Of a stretch of DNA of 64,000 nt, positions 1-11,739 are shown piece after piece. Where the stretch lies: NCBI GenBank assembly GCA_903813345.2, contig CAIIXF020000006.1, forward strand, positions 8,856,989 to 8,920,988. Reading direction: 5' to 3'. A program made the translations under genes and the position numbers. Source of the DNA: Owenia fusiformis (lineage: Eukaryota; Annelida; Polychaeta; Sabellida; Oweniidae). A model generated the notes under the pieces. It was not told where the DNA came from. It worked only from the letters and a program-made list of their open reading frames with translations, and made no database searches. Positions within the stretch are counted from its first letter, which is position 1, and each line of letters starts with the position of its first letter.

Positions 1-439
1 ATGTTTCCAGTTGCAAAAAATCTTGATCTATTAAACAGACATAAACATGTTTTCAACTATGTTTTAGAAGTGTTAATGTACTAGTATAGATTATAGTATT
101 AAGCTTACTTCTAATCTCGGCATGTTTGTGTTTATAGACTAATAAGAGACTTCTAACATAGATACAGATGAATTCATTGGGTGTATGGGAAAATAAACTA
201 CATAAAGAGCGCTGAGCAGGCTGATATAGTGACCAAGGTTTAAATATTGAAAATTCATGTAGCTACATTTACTGAAATTCAAACATATTTTATCTGATAA
301 ATTCAAGGCTAATTGAATATTTTTTTGTCGACTCTGACCTTCTCAGGTTTGATGTTTTTGTCAAGCTCAGCCGACTTCTCCTAGAAAGTTTACGAATTAC
401 ATATGTATTGGCTAAATGCCAGCGAATAGGTGCACGTTA
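1..439. other. Intergenic, nothing recognised
   Basis: AT-rich sequence with no convincing exon, repeat boundary or promoter that I can support. Confidence 0.4.
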
Positions 440-600
440 TGGTTAAAGATTTAATTGATACGCATCAAGGAGTGGGAGTCTACAAGTGGTGACATATTGT
501 TATAGTCTCTAACTTTTTGTGGACAGCATTCTGTGGTTGGCGTTCGGCGCCTGTAACAAATGCCAGGGACGACATTTTGCATGTTAATGCCTTGTTAAAA
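440..600 (+). repeat. Dispersed repeat family R1, copy 1
   Basis: Shares an ordered block (tagtggtgacat..., then tctctaactttttgtgga, then gttggcgttcggcg, then a tgtaacaaatg stretch) with 47300-47400 on the opposite strand and more weakly with 45880-45965. Three matching copies show it is an interspersed repeat. I see no coding capacity or clear termini. Confidence 0.55.
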
Positions 601-713
601 TATATTGCTGTCACTGTCACTAGCAAAGATGTCATGAAATCGTAACGAGGAAATCATTTTATTACTATTGGATTTTTGTTTTCAGGAATACACTCATGTT
701 TATTTACACGAAT

Positions 714-1488
714 AAAGGATCTAGTGCGCCCTCCATTATGATCTCCCCATGAACAAAAATAAATTCATCTGAATTTTCGAAATGAATATACTGCTTTTAT
801 TATTACATTTATATGTACACTAGTATCCTGTTGACCTATATTCAGCACTGTATTGATGAATGGGCCACTTATAAGGGCCAACATTCAATCATAAAGTGTA
901 CAGGGGTAGAGATGCCAAATCAGGAAGTATTTTTGTGTCTGTCAAAATCCATTTGCATCCTACACATCCCTACATCTTATCCAAATATGTTATGAATTAA
1001 TGAAACATAACAGTATAATCTTTGGATTTACAAAGTTATATGGCATTTCATAAGTGTAAAAGTTGCTTTTGAAGCATTTTTCTATAGCCATTTTGTAAGA
1101 AAAAATGATGAAAAAATGTATAATCTTTTCATTTGAAGTATCACCTGAATCGATTGCAAACTTTATATTTGCACATCTGATGTGATATACCAGTCGTGTC
1201 ATATTGTGAAATTATTTAATTTGCAATCGATTCAGGTCATAGTGTATTTTAAGTATTTTTGTGAAAATCAATAGAAACCAATGACCTTCATTGGAATCTG
1301 ATGATATCAACATCTCGATGAAACACATACACCCTTGCTGAACTCAATGACCTCAACCTCAGCCCATGTGGGTCCAAATGCTTAGATATTTTCCAAAGTA
1401 TTATGTGACATTGTGTTCTTTATGTTACACCTAAAATGATTCATTTTGTTCATGGGGAAATCATAATGGAAAGTGCACTAGATCCTTT
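714..1488. mobile_element. TIR-flanked non-autonomous DNA element
   Basis: About 50 bp at the left end (starting AAAGGATCTAGTGC) is repeated as an imperfect reverse complement at the right end (about 1436-1488, ending GCACTAGATCCTTT). The inside has no long ORF. No clear target-site duplication is visible, so the superfamily is unassigned. A second, nested inverted repeat lies at 1143-1237. Confidence 0.55.
1143..1237. repeat. Perfect 18-bp inverted repeat, 95-bp palindrome
   Basis: ACCTGAATCGATTGCAAA at 1143-1160 is exactly reverse-complemented at 1220-1237, separated by about 60 bp. It may be a tiny MITE nested in the 714-1488 element. Confidence 0.6.
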
Positions 1489-2394
1489 GGTCCAAATTTA
1501 CATAAAAAGTAAAAAGCGCACAGAAGATATACAGTGGCTGTAAAAAATACTTACGTTCCAGGGACGGATCTGAAAATCAAGAGTAGGGGGTCCTAAATCT
1601 GAAAATTTGAGCCCAGTTTATAAAAACAGGCTCAAAATTAAAATAAATCATGCTCAGTAATGCCGAGTTGTTACCTTAATTGCTCAATTTATGTGGAGAG
1701 GGAAGAATTTTTGCCCTATACGTTTTTTGGCCCTCACTGTTTGGGGCCCTCCAAAGGGGAGGGTCGGGCCCATGTCCTCCGCCAGATCGACCATTGCGTT
1801 TTACCTTAATATGTATGATACAACACGCATATTCAATAATAGGGTCCTCCGCCCTTGTTATTTTTCTTAAATCAATGATAGTATGTTTTACATACCGAGC
1901 GGAGGTAGTCATTTATATCATTTATAAAAACATGAGTGGTTTCCAAATTAATTTCAGGAGCCATCTTTTGAATATACGTGGAATCCATTGACAAATGATT
2001 AAAAAAACTAACGCAGACATCTATTGAGTGTATTCGAAAAAATAAGTAAACCCAGAATACTTGGGTCAGGTCAGTATGCTTCGGTAAGAATCAGAATAGA
2101 TGGGTAGCCAAGAATACTTGGGCCTTCACAGACCTACGTCATCTTTGAACCCTGGGGATTGTCACCCTCTTTGCCATGCACATGTATTTTTAAAACTGGG
2201 CTATCGCCCTCATTTAAAGAAGTTCCAAACAAGTATGTGCATATTACAAGATTAACAAAACCTTACGTTTAAATTAGAAATGGAATAGCCTATAGCTATT
2301 TTGCCCATCTGAATGACCTTGTTCTCAGTACCCAGGACAACTTGTTTTCTCATAATCCCAGCGTCACTAAATTCAATTCTACAAATATATAGAG
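1489..2394. other. Intergenic, nothing recognised
   Basis: Contains low-complexity G-rich stretches (1580-1800) typical of decayed repeats and two copies of the phrase aatacttggg (about 2056 and 2117). No exon or promoter could be supported. Confidence 0.4.
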
Positions 2395-2536
2395 ATTATC
2401 CTATATGAGGTTCAGGATATTGGGATTATCCCGAGGCAAATATAATATATTTGCCCGAGGGCCGCAGGTCCCGAGGGAAAATATGTTATATTGGCCAAGG
2501 GATAATCCCAATATCCTGAACCGACTATAGGATAAT
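2395..2536. repeat. Fold-back element with GC-rich core (type P)
   Basis: Arms 2395-2433 and about 2498-2536 are inverted copies (ATTATCCTATA ... TATAGGATAAT, with ggttcaggatattgggatta between). The centre holds an AT palindrome (aaatataatatattt) and a G/C core around gcccgagggccgcaggtccc. The layout resembles other palindromes here at about 2818, 18900, 22560, 55100, 56140 and 63600. Confidence 0.65.
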
Positions 2537-2817
2537 ATGTTTATCCCATACCAATCTTGGTCATCTGGTTCACATTGTTCAATCGTGGAAATATTTTACA
2601 ATATTCATGTCCAGTTTTGTTTTCTTGGCCGTGGGTGGATTTTCCTGTTCTCTCAAATATTCCCATATTTATTTTCTCGAATTTTTGATTGATTATAAGT
2701 GGATGCTCATTGCTATCAAACAGATCCCGATTGTCTGTGTTTTCTCCATTGTCGTTTACAGTCATTACGCGAACGTTACAAATTATGAACAAATATGCGA
2801 GCGACGATTATGACGTA

Positions 2818-2876
2818 GCGGGCAGATATACTATATCTGCCCGCTCGGAGCGGGACGTAAAGCTATATCTGCCCGC
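2818..2876. repeat. Short palindrome with GC-rich core (type P)
   Basis: GCGGGCAGATATA (2818-2830) is followed by its reverse complement TATATCTGCCCGC twice (2832-2844 and 2864-2876), around the core cggagcgggacg. Confidence 0.6.
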
Positions 2877-3511
2877 TGATGAAAATATAAGTTTTTACAA
2901 ACTGGCTTTATGTACCTGTAACACGTCCAAGTATGGGATAAAACGTGATACTTCCTATACAGATATAGAGTCCGTTGTTTTCGGTATCTGTTACTGTATA
3001 TTCCAACTTGTTTACTGTTACAAAATGTATCATATGACGTTCATTTTATGTTTACTAAACTATAAATAAGTTTAGCAAGGGCAAATGCATCATTTCGAGT
3101 TCAAAGTATTAAAGACGTCATATCATAAAAATGGCCTAACATGAATTCGAAGGGGTAAGAAGTTTTCGCTTGGTCATCACATCTTACAGCTTGCGATTAA
3201 AATGTGTTGTTATTTTATAGCTCATATGTTTTATGATAGATAATATATTTTTGCAAGACTAGTGGCCTACATGGCAGTAGATTCGTTTACAGTTTCAAAA
3301 TTGAAATGGTTCAGCCTTTTCTTCAAATTTTGAATAACTTTTTTTATCGACTGCCCGAAAGCCTTTCCAAACGAACATCTTATTTCAATTTAATTATTTT
3401 TCAAACGAGCATCTTATCTCGATCTTGAATTTTCGTATAAAATGGCCGATGCTTTATAGGATAACAATATATCTCTGTACCAATAGGGGCAATATGGACG
3501 CGGATCAATTT

Positions 3512-4112
3512 TTGGTTCGATTTTTCTCATGCGCATCAAATTCAGCAATTTCATTGGTTCAAATTATTTAAAGATGCACTATACCATAGGTTTCTTCCCC
3601 AGACAATCAATGATGTCCCATTGTTATTGCTCATATAATATCTCACCTACCATGGATATATCATGAAAATAACTTTATGGGTATATTATTGCCGAAATAT
3701 TGAAATAATCAACAGAACAACCAATCTCCAGAATTAAACACATTCGATTCCTCGACTAGCGAGGGGGATCCCCAATGAGTCACACAAGCACCTTGAACCA
3801 GGCACCCAATCAGGTTCATGATAAACAGATTCAACGACCAATCAGATAACAGGAGGACTTTCCTGGTATATTCAAACTTCAGATTGAATTAATTTCCGCG
3901 AAAATAATTAGATTGGCCAGCACAATCGCAAAATTTACACTGAAAGAGGGGGATTTGGGACTTTTTCTATGGTAAGTAGATGGGTGAATATGCCGTGAAA
4001 CTCAATATGCAAAAAAAGTCCAGAGTGGTATTGATTGTGCTATCCTATGGCATAGAGCCTCTTTAAACGCAGATGAGAAATCTGAATAATGGGAAGCGAA
4101 AAATCGAACCAA
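3512..4112. mobile_element. Possible short-TIR non-autonomous element
   Basis: TTGGTTCGATTTTTC (3512-3526) is matched by its perfect reverse complement at 4098-4112. The 600 bp between them have no coding potential. No target duplication was seen, so the call rests on a 15-bp inverted repeat. Confidence 0.3.
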
Positions 4113-4401
4113 GTAAAACCCAAACATCGCGCGAATTGCCCTGACTCCGCTGTACGGATTTTCACTGGCACTTTGGATTGGGTTTGTGTTGTTTATGAAA
4201 TGGGCCTTATAGCAGCTCTCTTGTTATTAATTCACTATTATAACATTAAATATATAGTTCTAGCTTAATTTAGTCTGATTAGTTGACATTTCTAAGAATG
4301 TGTCAACTGATTAAATGACATTGATCATATTTAACTAAAATAGATAAAAACTGATACAGAAGAAGTGTCTAATATTGATTTATAAACAATCTTCGTCTGA
4401 A

Positions 4402-4436
4402 CCAATATAAGATACTCAAGTAAAGTCCATTACATT
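4402..4436 (+). promoter_or_regulatory. Core promoter of the first Cys-rich gene (CCAAT + TATAAG)
   Basis: CCAAT (4402-4406) runs into TATAAG (4406-4411), about 80 bp upstream of the start codon at 4488. The neighbourhood (tttataaacaatc..., gatactcaag, ctcgatttggacctgt) is conserved upstream of the paralogue (13970-14095), where the TATA-like box is TATATGAG at 14000-14007. Conservation between paralogues supports a real promoter, with transcription likely starting near 4436. Confidence 0.55.
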
Positions 4437-4487
4437 GTACTGCGCTTCTACCACGATTGACGCTCGATTTGGACCTGTGGATAAAAC

Positions 4488-7400
4488 ATGAACAGGTACG
4501 TTGGACTATTTCACAAGTTCACACAAACCATCCTTTCGAATAATTAAAGTGGGAGTATCGATTGCCGAGTCGTATCCAATGATCCTGGGCCTATCGTAAA
4601 ATGAAAGCTTTGAATATGTTGTTGCCTTTAAAAATGTATCTATTTTCCATGTATGCTACTAGAATTTGTGCACATACCTTATAACGATCGATAATGGCAA
4701 AGGAAAATCCTCTAATTCTTCGTCATAATTTCTCCTTCGACGTCCGCCATTTTTTATTAAACCGGAAGTTTTTCTCTGACGTCCGCGCAATGTTTTTTCA
4801 CTTTTATTTCAGATTACGCTTCGGATTCAACATTTAATGCTTTCTAATATTAATTAAGTGTTTTCTATCAGAAAGATTTCATAAAAAGACTCACACTATC
4901 AGAGATTTTATCGATTCGAGCAGCCAGAAAAATTAGTTTCAATTTCACCCGCTAGGTGTTTCGACGTCGACTTGGAAAGAATTTGAAAAATCTATGAGTG
5001 GGACTCCTTGTATGGAATTGTAGATTCTAAACGATTTGCCAGTTCTACTGGTTGATGAATATTGCCATATGCATACATTTTTATAAAATAGGAATAAGGA
5101 AGAAGATGTTGGACCAAACTTCACCCCGATAGCTCAGAAAAGGTAAAATTTCTCCATTTTTCTCTCCACAGACCTTAGAGCCGCTTTAAGAACTACAAAA
5201 TTTGAAATTCGAACGAACTTTCAGCTTACTGTAATGTTGATATTTGCCTGTTGTACCATTGATATCTCATTTGAAACTAAAGCGGACAAGAACCCTCAAA
5301 ACGCCAAATACCTAAATATTCTACCCCAGAACTTGGAATGACATTAACCTCAGGTTACTGTATCATGGGCCAACACAGCACCCCGAAGGGTCGTAAAATG
5401 CCAAATATCTAGTTATTGAGCTTTTACCTATGAGGGACCTTGATCTATGACTTGTAGCATACCCATTGACCCACGTATAGTATGTCGACCAAGTATGATG
5501 ACCCAAGACTTAACGGTCTAGGAGACATCAGTTTGGCATTTTTTAATTCCAGTTTGATTGTCTTGGCATTACTTGGCCTTGCAGCCAGGGTTTACAGCAA
5601 GGAATGCTTTGTTGGGAAAGTATTTGCAACAGAGGATATGACATCCGGGACATGTACAAAGACTTGCTCAGAAGCTAGTGGTAACTCACATAGGGCTGGA
5701 TGTAGCAAGGTGAGTGCCAAGAATTATCTAATTTTTCTGTTTACAGTTTACCCGAGTGGCCCAATGACTGAAGGACTGCTTAATTAAAGAGTTGCCAAAG
5801 TTGATTAATTAAACATCGACCCAATTAAATTATCTGAAATTTTACTTACATGAATGCTGTATTCTAGATAAAGAACTGCAATAAGCATTTCACCGGTTGG
5901 ACAAGAGGTTGGGTCAGATGTGACATCTGCCAGTGTGATTGCTACAAAAACTGTGGTAGTCATGAAAAATGTCGCATTGCATCTGGTAACACTGTGAGAC
6001 GTGTCTATATTGAACCTGACCTGAACAGAGGATCTTGCACAAGTGAGCTAAAACGTTGCAAAGGAGCACGTACGTTATCGCAAACAATTTCAGACGATAC
6101 TAATTCGAGTTACAAATATTTTCTGATTCTGAAAATGGGTTTATATTTTAGGCCCATTCATTATCTTCAAAAAAACATATAAAGATAATAAAGTTAATCA
6201 GACTAAGTGATATTAAAGGAGCAATCAATCAACATACTTTTTCGAATTTCACCAAAAGTGCAACCTTTTATTATATTGTTGAATGCATAATTAGAATGTG
6301 CTTTGAGACATGTTCTATTTGTTAAAAGGAAAAGTAGATTCCCCAAGGGACTTTAAGATACTGAATTTGGATGACCAAAATGAGCTAAAACCAATGGATA
6401 GCATGCGTTTTTTGCAATGGGAATTAACATGGGGAACACAAATCTTAGGAGAATTAAGTTTTCCTTTTAAGAACTAATTGATACATCAAAATAAAGAATG
6501 TCGATGAGTTCATTGCTATCTAAATATCTAAGATATACCTGTCTTCGGGGCCAATAGTCATAATCCGAGATATGACCGTCTGAAATTGTTTGCAATAACC
6601 TACGTGCTCCTTTCAAATGTAATTTTAGATGAGACACATATCTATATTTTTGTACAATTATAAACAACAAACAAAGTTTGTGATTTTCTATAATTTTAGA
6701 TATTATTTTTTACAATATTTTGTTTGAAAAAACACATTAACGAAAATATGATAGTAACAATGCAACATGTTTAGAAATTGAGTAACGATGTTAATGTATT
6801 TCAGAGACCTGCGGAGAAGTACCAAATCATAGAAACAAATTTGGTTGCGCGGAAATAAAGAACTGTCAAACAAAGCAAAATGGTTGGATTAGAGGGTTCG
6901 TCTCCTGTGATATCTGTGAATGTGACTGTGTTCTACCTACTCTTGATCCATTCGATCTAGAGCCTGGTGTACTGTATCCAGGACGATGTGGTAAGATGAT
7001 TATAGACTTTTATTTGCTTATACATTTGTTTGTTTGGAATTGTAGAGCAAATGTCATACACTTTCTCAAAAAAAGAACTTAAACGCCAGTGTTTTATCTC
7101 CATCTTATAGCTTTGTGGCACGGACTTTAAGACTTCAGGTCCGTGTTTGTGGATACCATACATATTTTCTGATGATTAACGTTAACGGATGTTGACCCTT
7201 TGAGCTGCCCATGGACTTCGAGACGGGATTTTATGTATCCCACATCATTTATGAGTACTAGTATCTACAACTATTTTTGATGTTTTGATGTGTGATTTTT
7301 GAGTATTGGCTATCAATTTTTTAATTTTTCTTCAACATGTATTGTAATGACTTCAGTATGAATGAAATGTCCATTGGTGTTCTGGTCCTGGATTGTGATA

Positions 7401-7620
7401 TTGGTTCTCGATTGGAGGGGGGGGGATGTTAGACATTGTTTCTTTTCACGTTAGATCATGGTTTTTGGGATATATAGGGTCTACTTTTCTTATGACAGAT
7501 TTACACTTACAGTTTGCTTTTCTTGTTGGTTTTTTTTAAAGTTTTTAGTCACCCTTCCCTTTTGGCATCTGTGCTTATATATTCTAATGGGAATGTTTTT
7601 CCATTTCAGTCCCAAAATAG
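4488..7620 (+). CDS. Secreted protein with two eight-cysteine domains, paralogue 1 (5 exons)
   Basis: Exons 4488-4495, 5553-5709, 5868-6042, 6805-6990 and 7610-7620 join to 537 nt (178 aa plus stop) with GT-AG introns. Exon 1 contributes only ATG AAC AG; splicing creates a signal peptide starting MNSLIVLALLGLAARVYS, so the protein is probably secreted. The mature part has 20 cysteines. Two domains show identical spacing C-x3-C-x11-C-x5-C-x13-C-x2-C-x-C-x-C, with shared GSCTKTC/GTCTKTC, IKNC, GWxRG and CDICxCDC motifs. Four extra cysteines sit at the N-terminus, in the linker (YKNCGSHEKC) and in the tail (GRCVPK). Domain 1 is interrupted by a phase-0 intron; domain 2 lies almost wholly in exon 4. 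I do not recognise the family and assign no function. A paralogue about 91-92% identical in protein follows at 14095-21770. Confidence 0.85.
6059..6613. repeat. Inverted repeat pair in intron 3 of paralogue 1
   Basis: About 37 bp (aaggagcacgta..., gcaaacaatttcagacg) at 6059-6096 recurs in reverse complement at 6577-6613. It may be the TIRs of a small element inserted in the intron. No target duplication was identified. Confidence 0.5.
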
Positions 7621-7629
7621 CTTGTGACA

Positions 7630-8090
7630 CGATAAGACAGCCATGCAAAAGATGTACTGTGACGTGGAACAGTAACAATATATCAAACATCATTCAACGA
7701 TACTAACGAGACAATATGCTAGTATCGTTGAGAACAATGATCACATTTTATCAATTTGACTTAATTTGTAATATTATTAGCTTATGATAATCAAACAGTA
7801 TCTAAATAAAGTACCTTAATTGATATTGGTGTTAACACATCTCTAGGGGGTGAATATTAACAAGTACTCAAAGATGAGCGTTGGTGTCAAGATGCAAACT
7901 TTCTGGACAACCACTTTTAAAACACGAATAGACATATTGAAAGAGTATTCGCTTACGTGCCCTTAAGCAAGAAGGTTCCACATGTGGATTCTTGTAACTG
8001 GTTGTAATATCCGACTTTCTTTTTCATTTCTTCGTGTCTACATATAAACACAAACCTATACATGTACGAACAAGGTCCTTCTATAAGTGA
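7630..8090 (+). repeat. 3' flank duplicated with the gene
   Basis: The 3' UTR and flank (ctagtatc..., tgatattggtgtt, acatctc, aaaacacgaa) match 21780-22075 after paralogue 2, so the segmental duplication extended beyond the gene. The part at about 7985-8090 (cttgtaactggttgtaat..., aaacctat, acaa, taagtga) also matches 59130-59230. Confidence 0.55.
7805..7810 (+). terminator. Polyadenylation signal AATAAA of paralogue 1
   Basis: AATAAA lies 185 bp after the stop codon. The homologous position downstream of paralogue 2 (21912-21917) also has AATAAA, inside conserved 3' flank. Confidence 0.6.
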
Positions 8091-8099
8091 CACAGTCTG

Positions 8100-8796
8100 T
8101 TGTAGTTTCATAAAAACAACCGTCTTTCATCTTATTTAATGACTTAGACTATAGGTGGGGCACACAATCAGTTAGATCACGATAGGTGTTTTGTAGGTTC
8201 CAACATGATCTTATATCACTATGGTACCATATTCAAAATATATTTAAAAACATGAATCTAATAATAATGCTCAGCATATCACAAATATGCCATACATTGA
8301 TTAATTGCAAAGTAACATCACACATTTGAAGGATAAAATTTACTCAATAAAATTTGTTTGATACACACCGATTTTTATTTTTATTTTTTTTATTTTTGTC
8401 TTCAATTGACTAGAATCTTAATTTCCTTGGATGTGATGGAGTGCACCGACATACAGCAAACACTTTATTATTGCATGCACCATACTCTTCTGATTATGCT
8501 ATATCTTATGTTGAAAACGAAATGCTAGTCAGCGAGGTAAGACCTTTAAATATTAGAATGGCCTTCTCAAAGTTATCTGATCAACCCTGCGCATGGTTTC
8601 ACTAATGTGTTTGAGTCATAGAAACATAGTGATACTCTTGTACTGACCAAAGAGGAGCCCTACTTTTCATAGTAGAGAAATGTTATCACACGTTTCAGCA
8701 TGTGATACAGGAAATATTCCACGAAAGGTAACACTGTATAATCCACGAAAGCGAAAGAATCTCATATCATATAAACGATCCGTTTCGGGAACAGTG
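8100..8796. other. Intergenic, nothing recognised
   Basis: AT-rich with a T-rich stretch near 8370-8395. No exon or element boundary supported. Confidence 0.35.
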
Positions 8797-9609
8797 TTTT
8801 TTTTTTTTAATTAATAAATACTCATTTATTTCTTTAAATCATTAAATAAATTTACATTGTAATCACGGCGTAATCGCCCATAAAGGGCATTTTTACTGCC
8901 GCTTTAAGTGAATTTAAATACAATATAATGTTATTGAGTCATATTCATAGTTAGTATAAAAATATATAAAATTTAAATACAATCTGTTTTACTGCCTGCC
9001 TGTACCCCCGTTGGTGCCCTGAAATTGAATTACTGTTTTGATTGTTTAATTGTGTTTAATAAAATTTATAACTGCCTTAAAGATTTTGGAATTGTTTTCA
9101 TTTGTCAGATCCTTGTCGCCAAAAAGTAGGAAATTTGTCTTATTTTTTAATGTTTTGTATTTGGTAACATCTAAGTTTAGTTCACGTTTAACCACCGCTA
9201 GTGCATTTGTTTCTCTCAGAGGGCAGGACAAGAGTTTATGTTGTGCTGTCTCTCGAGCTCCACAGTCACAATATGGATCGTTAATGAAAGAGAAATTATG
9301 GTCAAAAAGATCGGATTTAAAATATCGATTTACTCTTATCTTATTTAGTATAATTTCGTCTTTTCTATCAAGATTCTGTATGTAGGAGGTTGAAATTGTA
9401 GGTTCCATGTTATTAGTGAGATGATCGCTTAGTTGTTTTTTGAAAAGTGAGAAGCTGTTTGTTTCCTTATGGTCTCTAGGAAGACGGTTCCACAAGGTTA
9501 TCATTGAGCAAACTGTTCCCGTTTCCATTTTTTTACTAATTGAGGCTGGTAATTTGTAGTCGTTGGTTGTTGAACAGTGTAATCGAGTAGAGTGCCAGTG
9601 GTTTAGCAT
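8797..9609 (-). mobile_element. LINE C: 3' end of a CR1/Daphne-like LINE, 5'-truncated
   Basis: On the minus strand an open frame of 187 codons (9609-9046) reads like the end of a LINE ORF2. It has the typical WNRLP motif followed by SFSLFKKQLSDHL, then a terminal zinc-knuckle-like stretch (CDCGARETAQHKLLSC). A 3' UTR of about 240 bp follows and ends in a 12-A tail (T12 at 8797-8808 on the plus strand). No reverse-transcriptase motifs remain. It is a dead, truncated insertion; the family assignment is from memory of related elements. Confidence 0.7.
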
Positions 9610-10114
9610 TCAGGAGGATGAAAAAATTAGGATTACCTATTGGTGAGGACATACACTTTTGTGTCATTGTTTCTCTATGTCTCTATGTCGGATCTTCCAA
9701 AAGAAGAGAGAAACATATTGTCTTAAACATCCTTGATATAGTGGTATATATGGAGCCAGGAATTTGAATGTCAAAATTAAAATCCATCCATGATACCATT
9801 GGCCTGTTACGCCTGTTTTGTGTGCTTGTTTCCACTTTATCTCTTATACTAGTATATTTATTATAGCAAGCTACACTGATTACACTGTTTTTGTATGCTT
9901 ATATGCACCGTTTCAAGGCGTGGTTTTAAGAAAATATCATAATATTAAGAAAGTATCATAATATACAAGGGTGAAATTTAGATCCGAAAATATTATATTA
10001 TTGAGGATTTCTGAGGAACCCATTAAGATACGTAGAATTGATCCCCTCGGTCTCATGATCTCATGGGTATTTTCTCCTATGTGTCATTCGTGTTAAACGT
10101 CGTCCACTGTCTTC
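9610..10114. other. Intergenic, nothing recognised
   Basis: Possibly decayed upstream LINE C sequence on its left side. No frame or motif convincing enough to extend the element. Confidence 0.35.
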
Positions 10115-11454
10115 CACCCTGGACGAAGTGATAAGGTCAAAACAAGTGGCTCCGATTTAGGAAAATACGATCTTCCTAAAAATTAAAAATTTTAGTACCC
10201 CAATTTTTGTAAGGTTAAATTCTTGTGGACAAAGAGGAGAATCATATACAATTTTGTATTATGTTCAAGTGGTACATCTTAAACTACTCAGTTCGTGTGT
10301 TTTAAATTGAATGGAACGCGCATTAGTGGCTGGAGTGTAAATTAAAGTTGAGAATTATATCTCCCGCTAAAAATTACGATTTTATATTGTCAAAATATCT
10401 TTCATTGATGATCAATGATGCATATAAACGTTCATGCACACCGAGATTGTATGTTTCTTTTCATATGTGCATTTACAGCATCGACAGTTATTTCAATTTG
10501 ATGTGATGCCTATTTATTATTTATTTATTATTATTTATTATTTATTTAGAAACTACATCTTTGAAACGATGGCACACTAAAATTAAATTATTATAGGTGC
10601 GTCTAAAACATGTTACAGTATTTAAAACAAAGTACCGAACATTAGATGTGTGGGATTAAGTCACACTTGTATCTCTAGGCTTGTATACTTTACTTAAAAA
10701 TGTTTTTACAATCATGTCAACGTTTTTGAATTGATCATGCCCCCATAATAAAAATACATCATCACCTAAAATAAAACCAAGTTTCTTTTCTGAACTTGCA
10801 GAGATAAAATAGGAAAATATAATTTCATTACATTTCTGTCTTATACTAAAATAAAGTGATTGGCGCTCATCATTAAAATGAGTTGTTTTACTCCCGACGA
10901 CGAACATTTCAGGAAAAGACGCGATTATTGATTTGGAAGCCTACACAGCTGAAAGTAAACAAGTGATTAATTAGACATCCATTCCACGTATTTTCCATAT
11001 ATTCTGTGGGAATCGGAGCCGCGTTTTTTCCAGAAAATAATTCTAATCTCGTCTCAGGGACGTAAATTACTACTTGTATTAGAAAAATAATAGTAATATG
11101 ACATTCCCTGGTTCATAAACTATCATATCGCCAAATATCAATGGATTTGAAACAGAGTATCTACCATTTTTTCGAAAATAATCAAAAAAAAATATTGCGG
11201 TTATTTAAAAAAGTAAATTATTTCAATTCGTATTCATTTCGTTTCATTTCTTAGTATTAATCGTTACAATATTATATATAGAGAGGTGGATATGTCTTGG
11301 ATCAATGTACCGAGTTTGAACATGTCATGTGGCCAAGAAAGGGTATAATTTAAAGAAATAAACTCACCCCTGCTCTGCCATGTTTATTTTTAGGAAGATC
11401 GTATTTTCCTAAATCGGAGCCACTTGTTTTGACCTTATCACTTCGTCCAGGGTG
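10115..11454. mobile_element. Non-autonomous DNA transposon with 66-bp TIRs and a 5-bp target duplication
   Basis: About 66 bp starting CACCCTGGACGAAGTGATAA (10115) recur as a nearly perfect reverse complement ending CCAGGGTG at 11454. TCTTC flanks both sides (10110-10114 and 11455-11459). A 5-bp duplication and a CAC...TG start are features known from Transib elements, which makes Transib-like a hypothesis only: no transposase motif is visible in the 1.3-kb interior (an 83-codon minus-strand ORF at 10656-10907 is unrecognised). Confidence 0.65.
10507..10551. repeat. (TTATT/TTAT)n microsatellite
   Basis: Runs of tatttattatttatt inside the 10115-11454 element. Confidence 0.8.
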
Positions 11455-11462
11455 TCTTCTTT

Positions 11463-11600
11463 AGCTCACATATGGAGCTTTTGCAATCACTCATTTGTCT
11501 GTCCGTCTCTGAAGATGAAAGATCAATATCTCAGTTAATCGAACTACAAATTGTAGACATTTGAAATGCAAGTACAAAAGATTGTATTTTTATCACTCTT
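11463..11600. repeat. Dispersed repeat with 'gctcacatatggagc' palindrome and 'ctgtccgtc'
   Basis: The block tagctcacatatggagcttt, then atcactcatttgtctgtccg, then a purine-rich stretch has the look of a common invertebrate interspersed repeat (a gctcac hairpin followed by gtccgtc runs). This is recognition by resemblance; no second copy is present here. Confidence 0.35.
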
Positions 11601-11739
11601 ACCCACTTACTTAAATTCTTTTCACTGTTAGAATGTTAGACCTCGGTTCTTTGACAGGTGGCCTTAGTCCCCTCACTGCCAGCTACAACTCCATTAGGTT
11701 TGAGTAAGATATCCAGGAAAATAGATATATATAGGTTAA

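Noticed and set aside
1676-1991. Overlapping frames on both strands near 1.7-2.0 kb
   Set aside because: Short, unrecognised, and located in G-rich repeat-like sequence.
4740-4790. GCCATTTT + CCGGAAGT + TGACGTCC as a separate promoter
   Set aside because: Motifs look promoter-like, but they lie inside intron 1 of paralogue 1 after its conserved TATA promoter and are not shared with paralogue 2; too weak to call.
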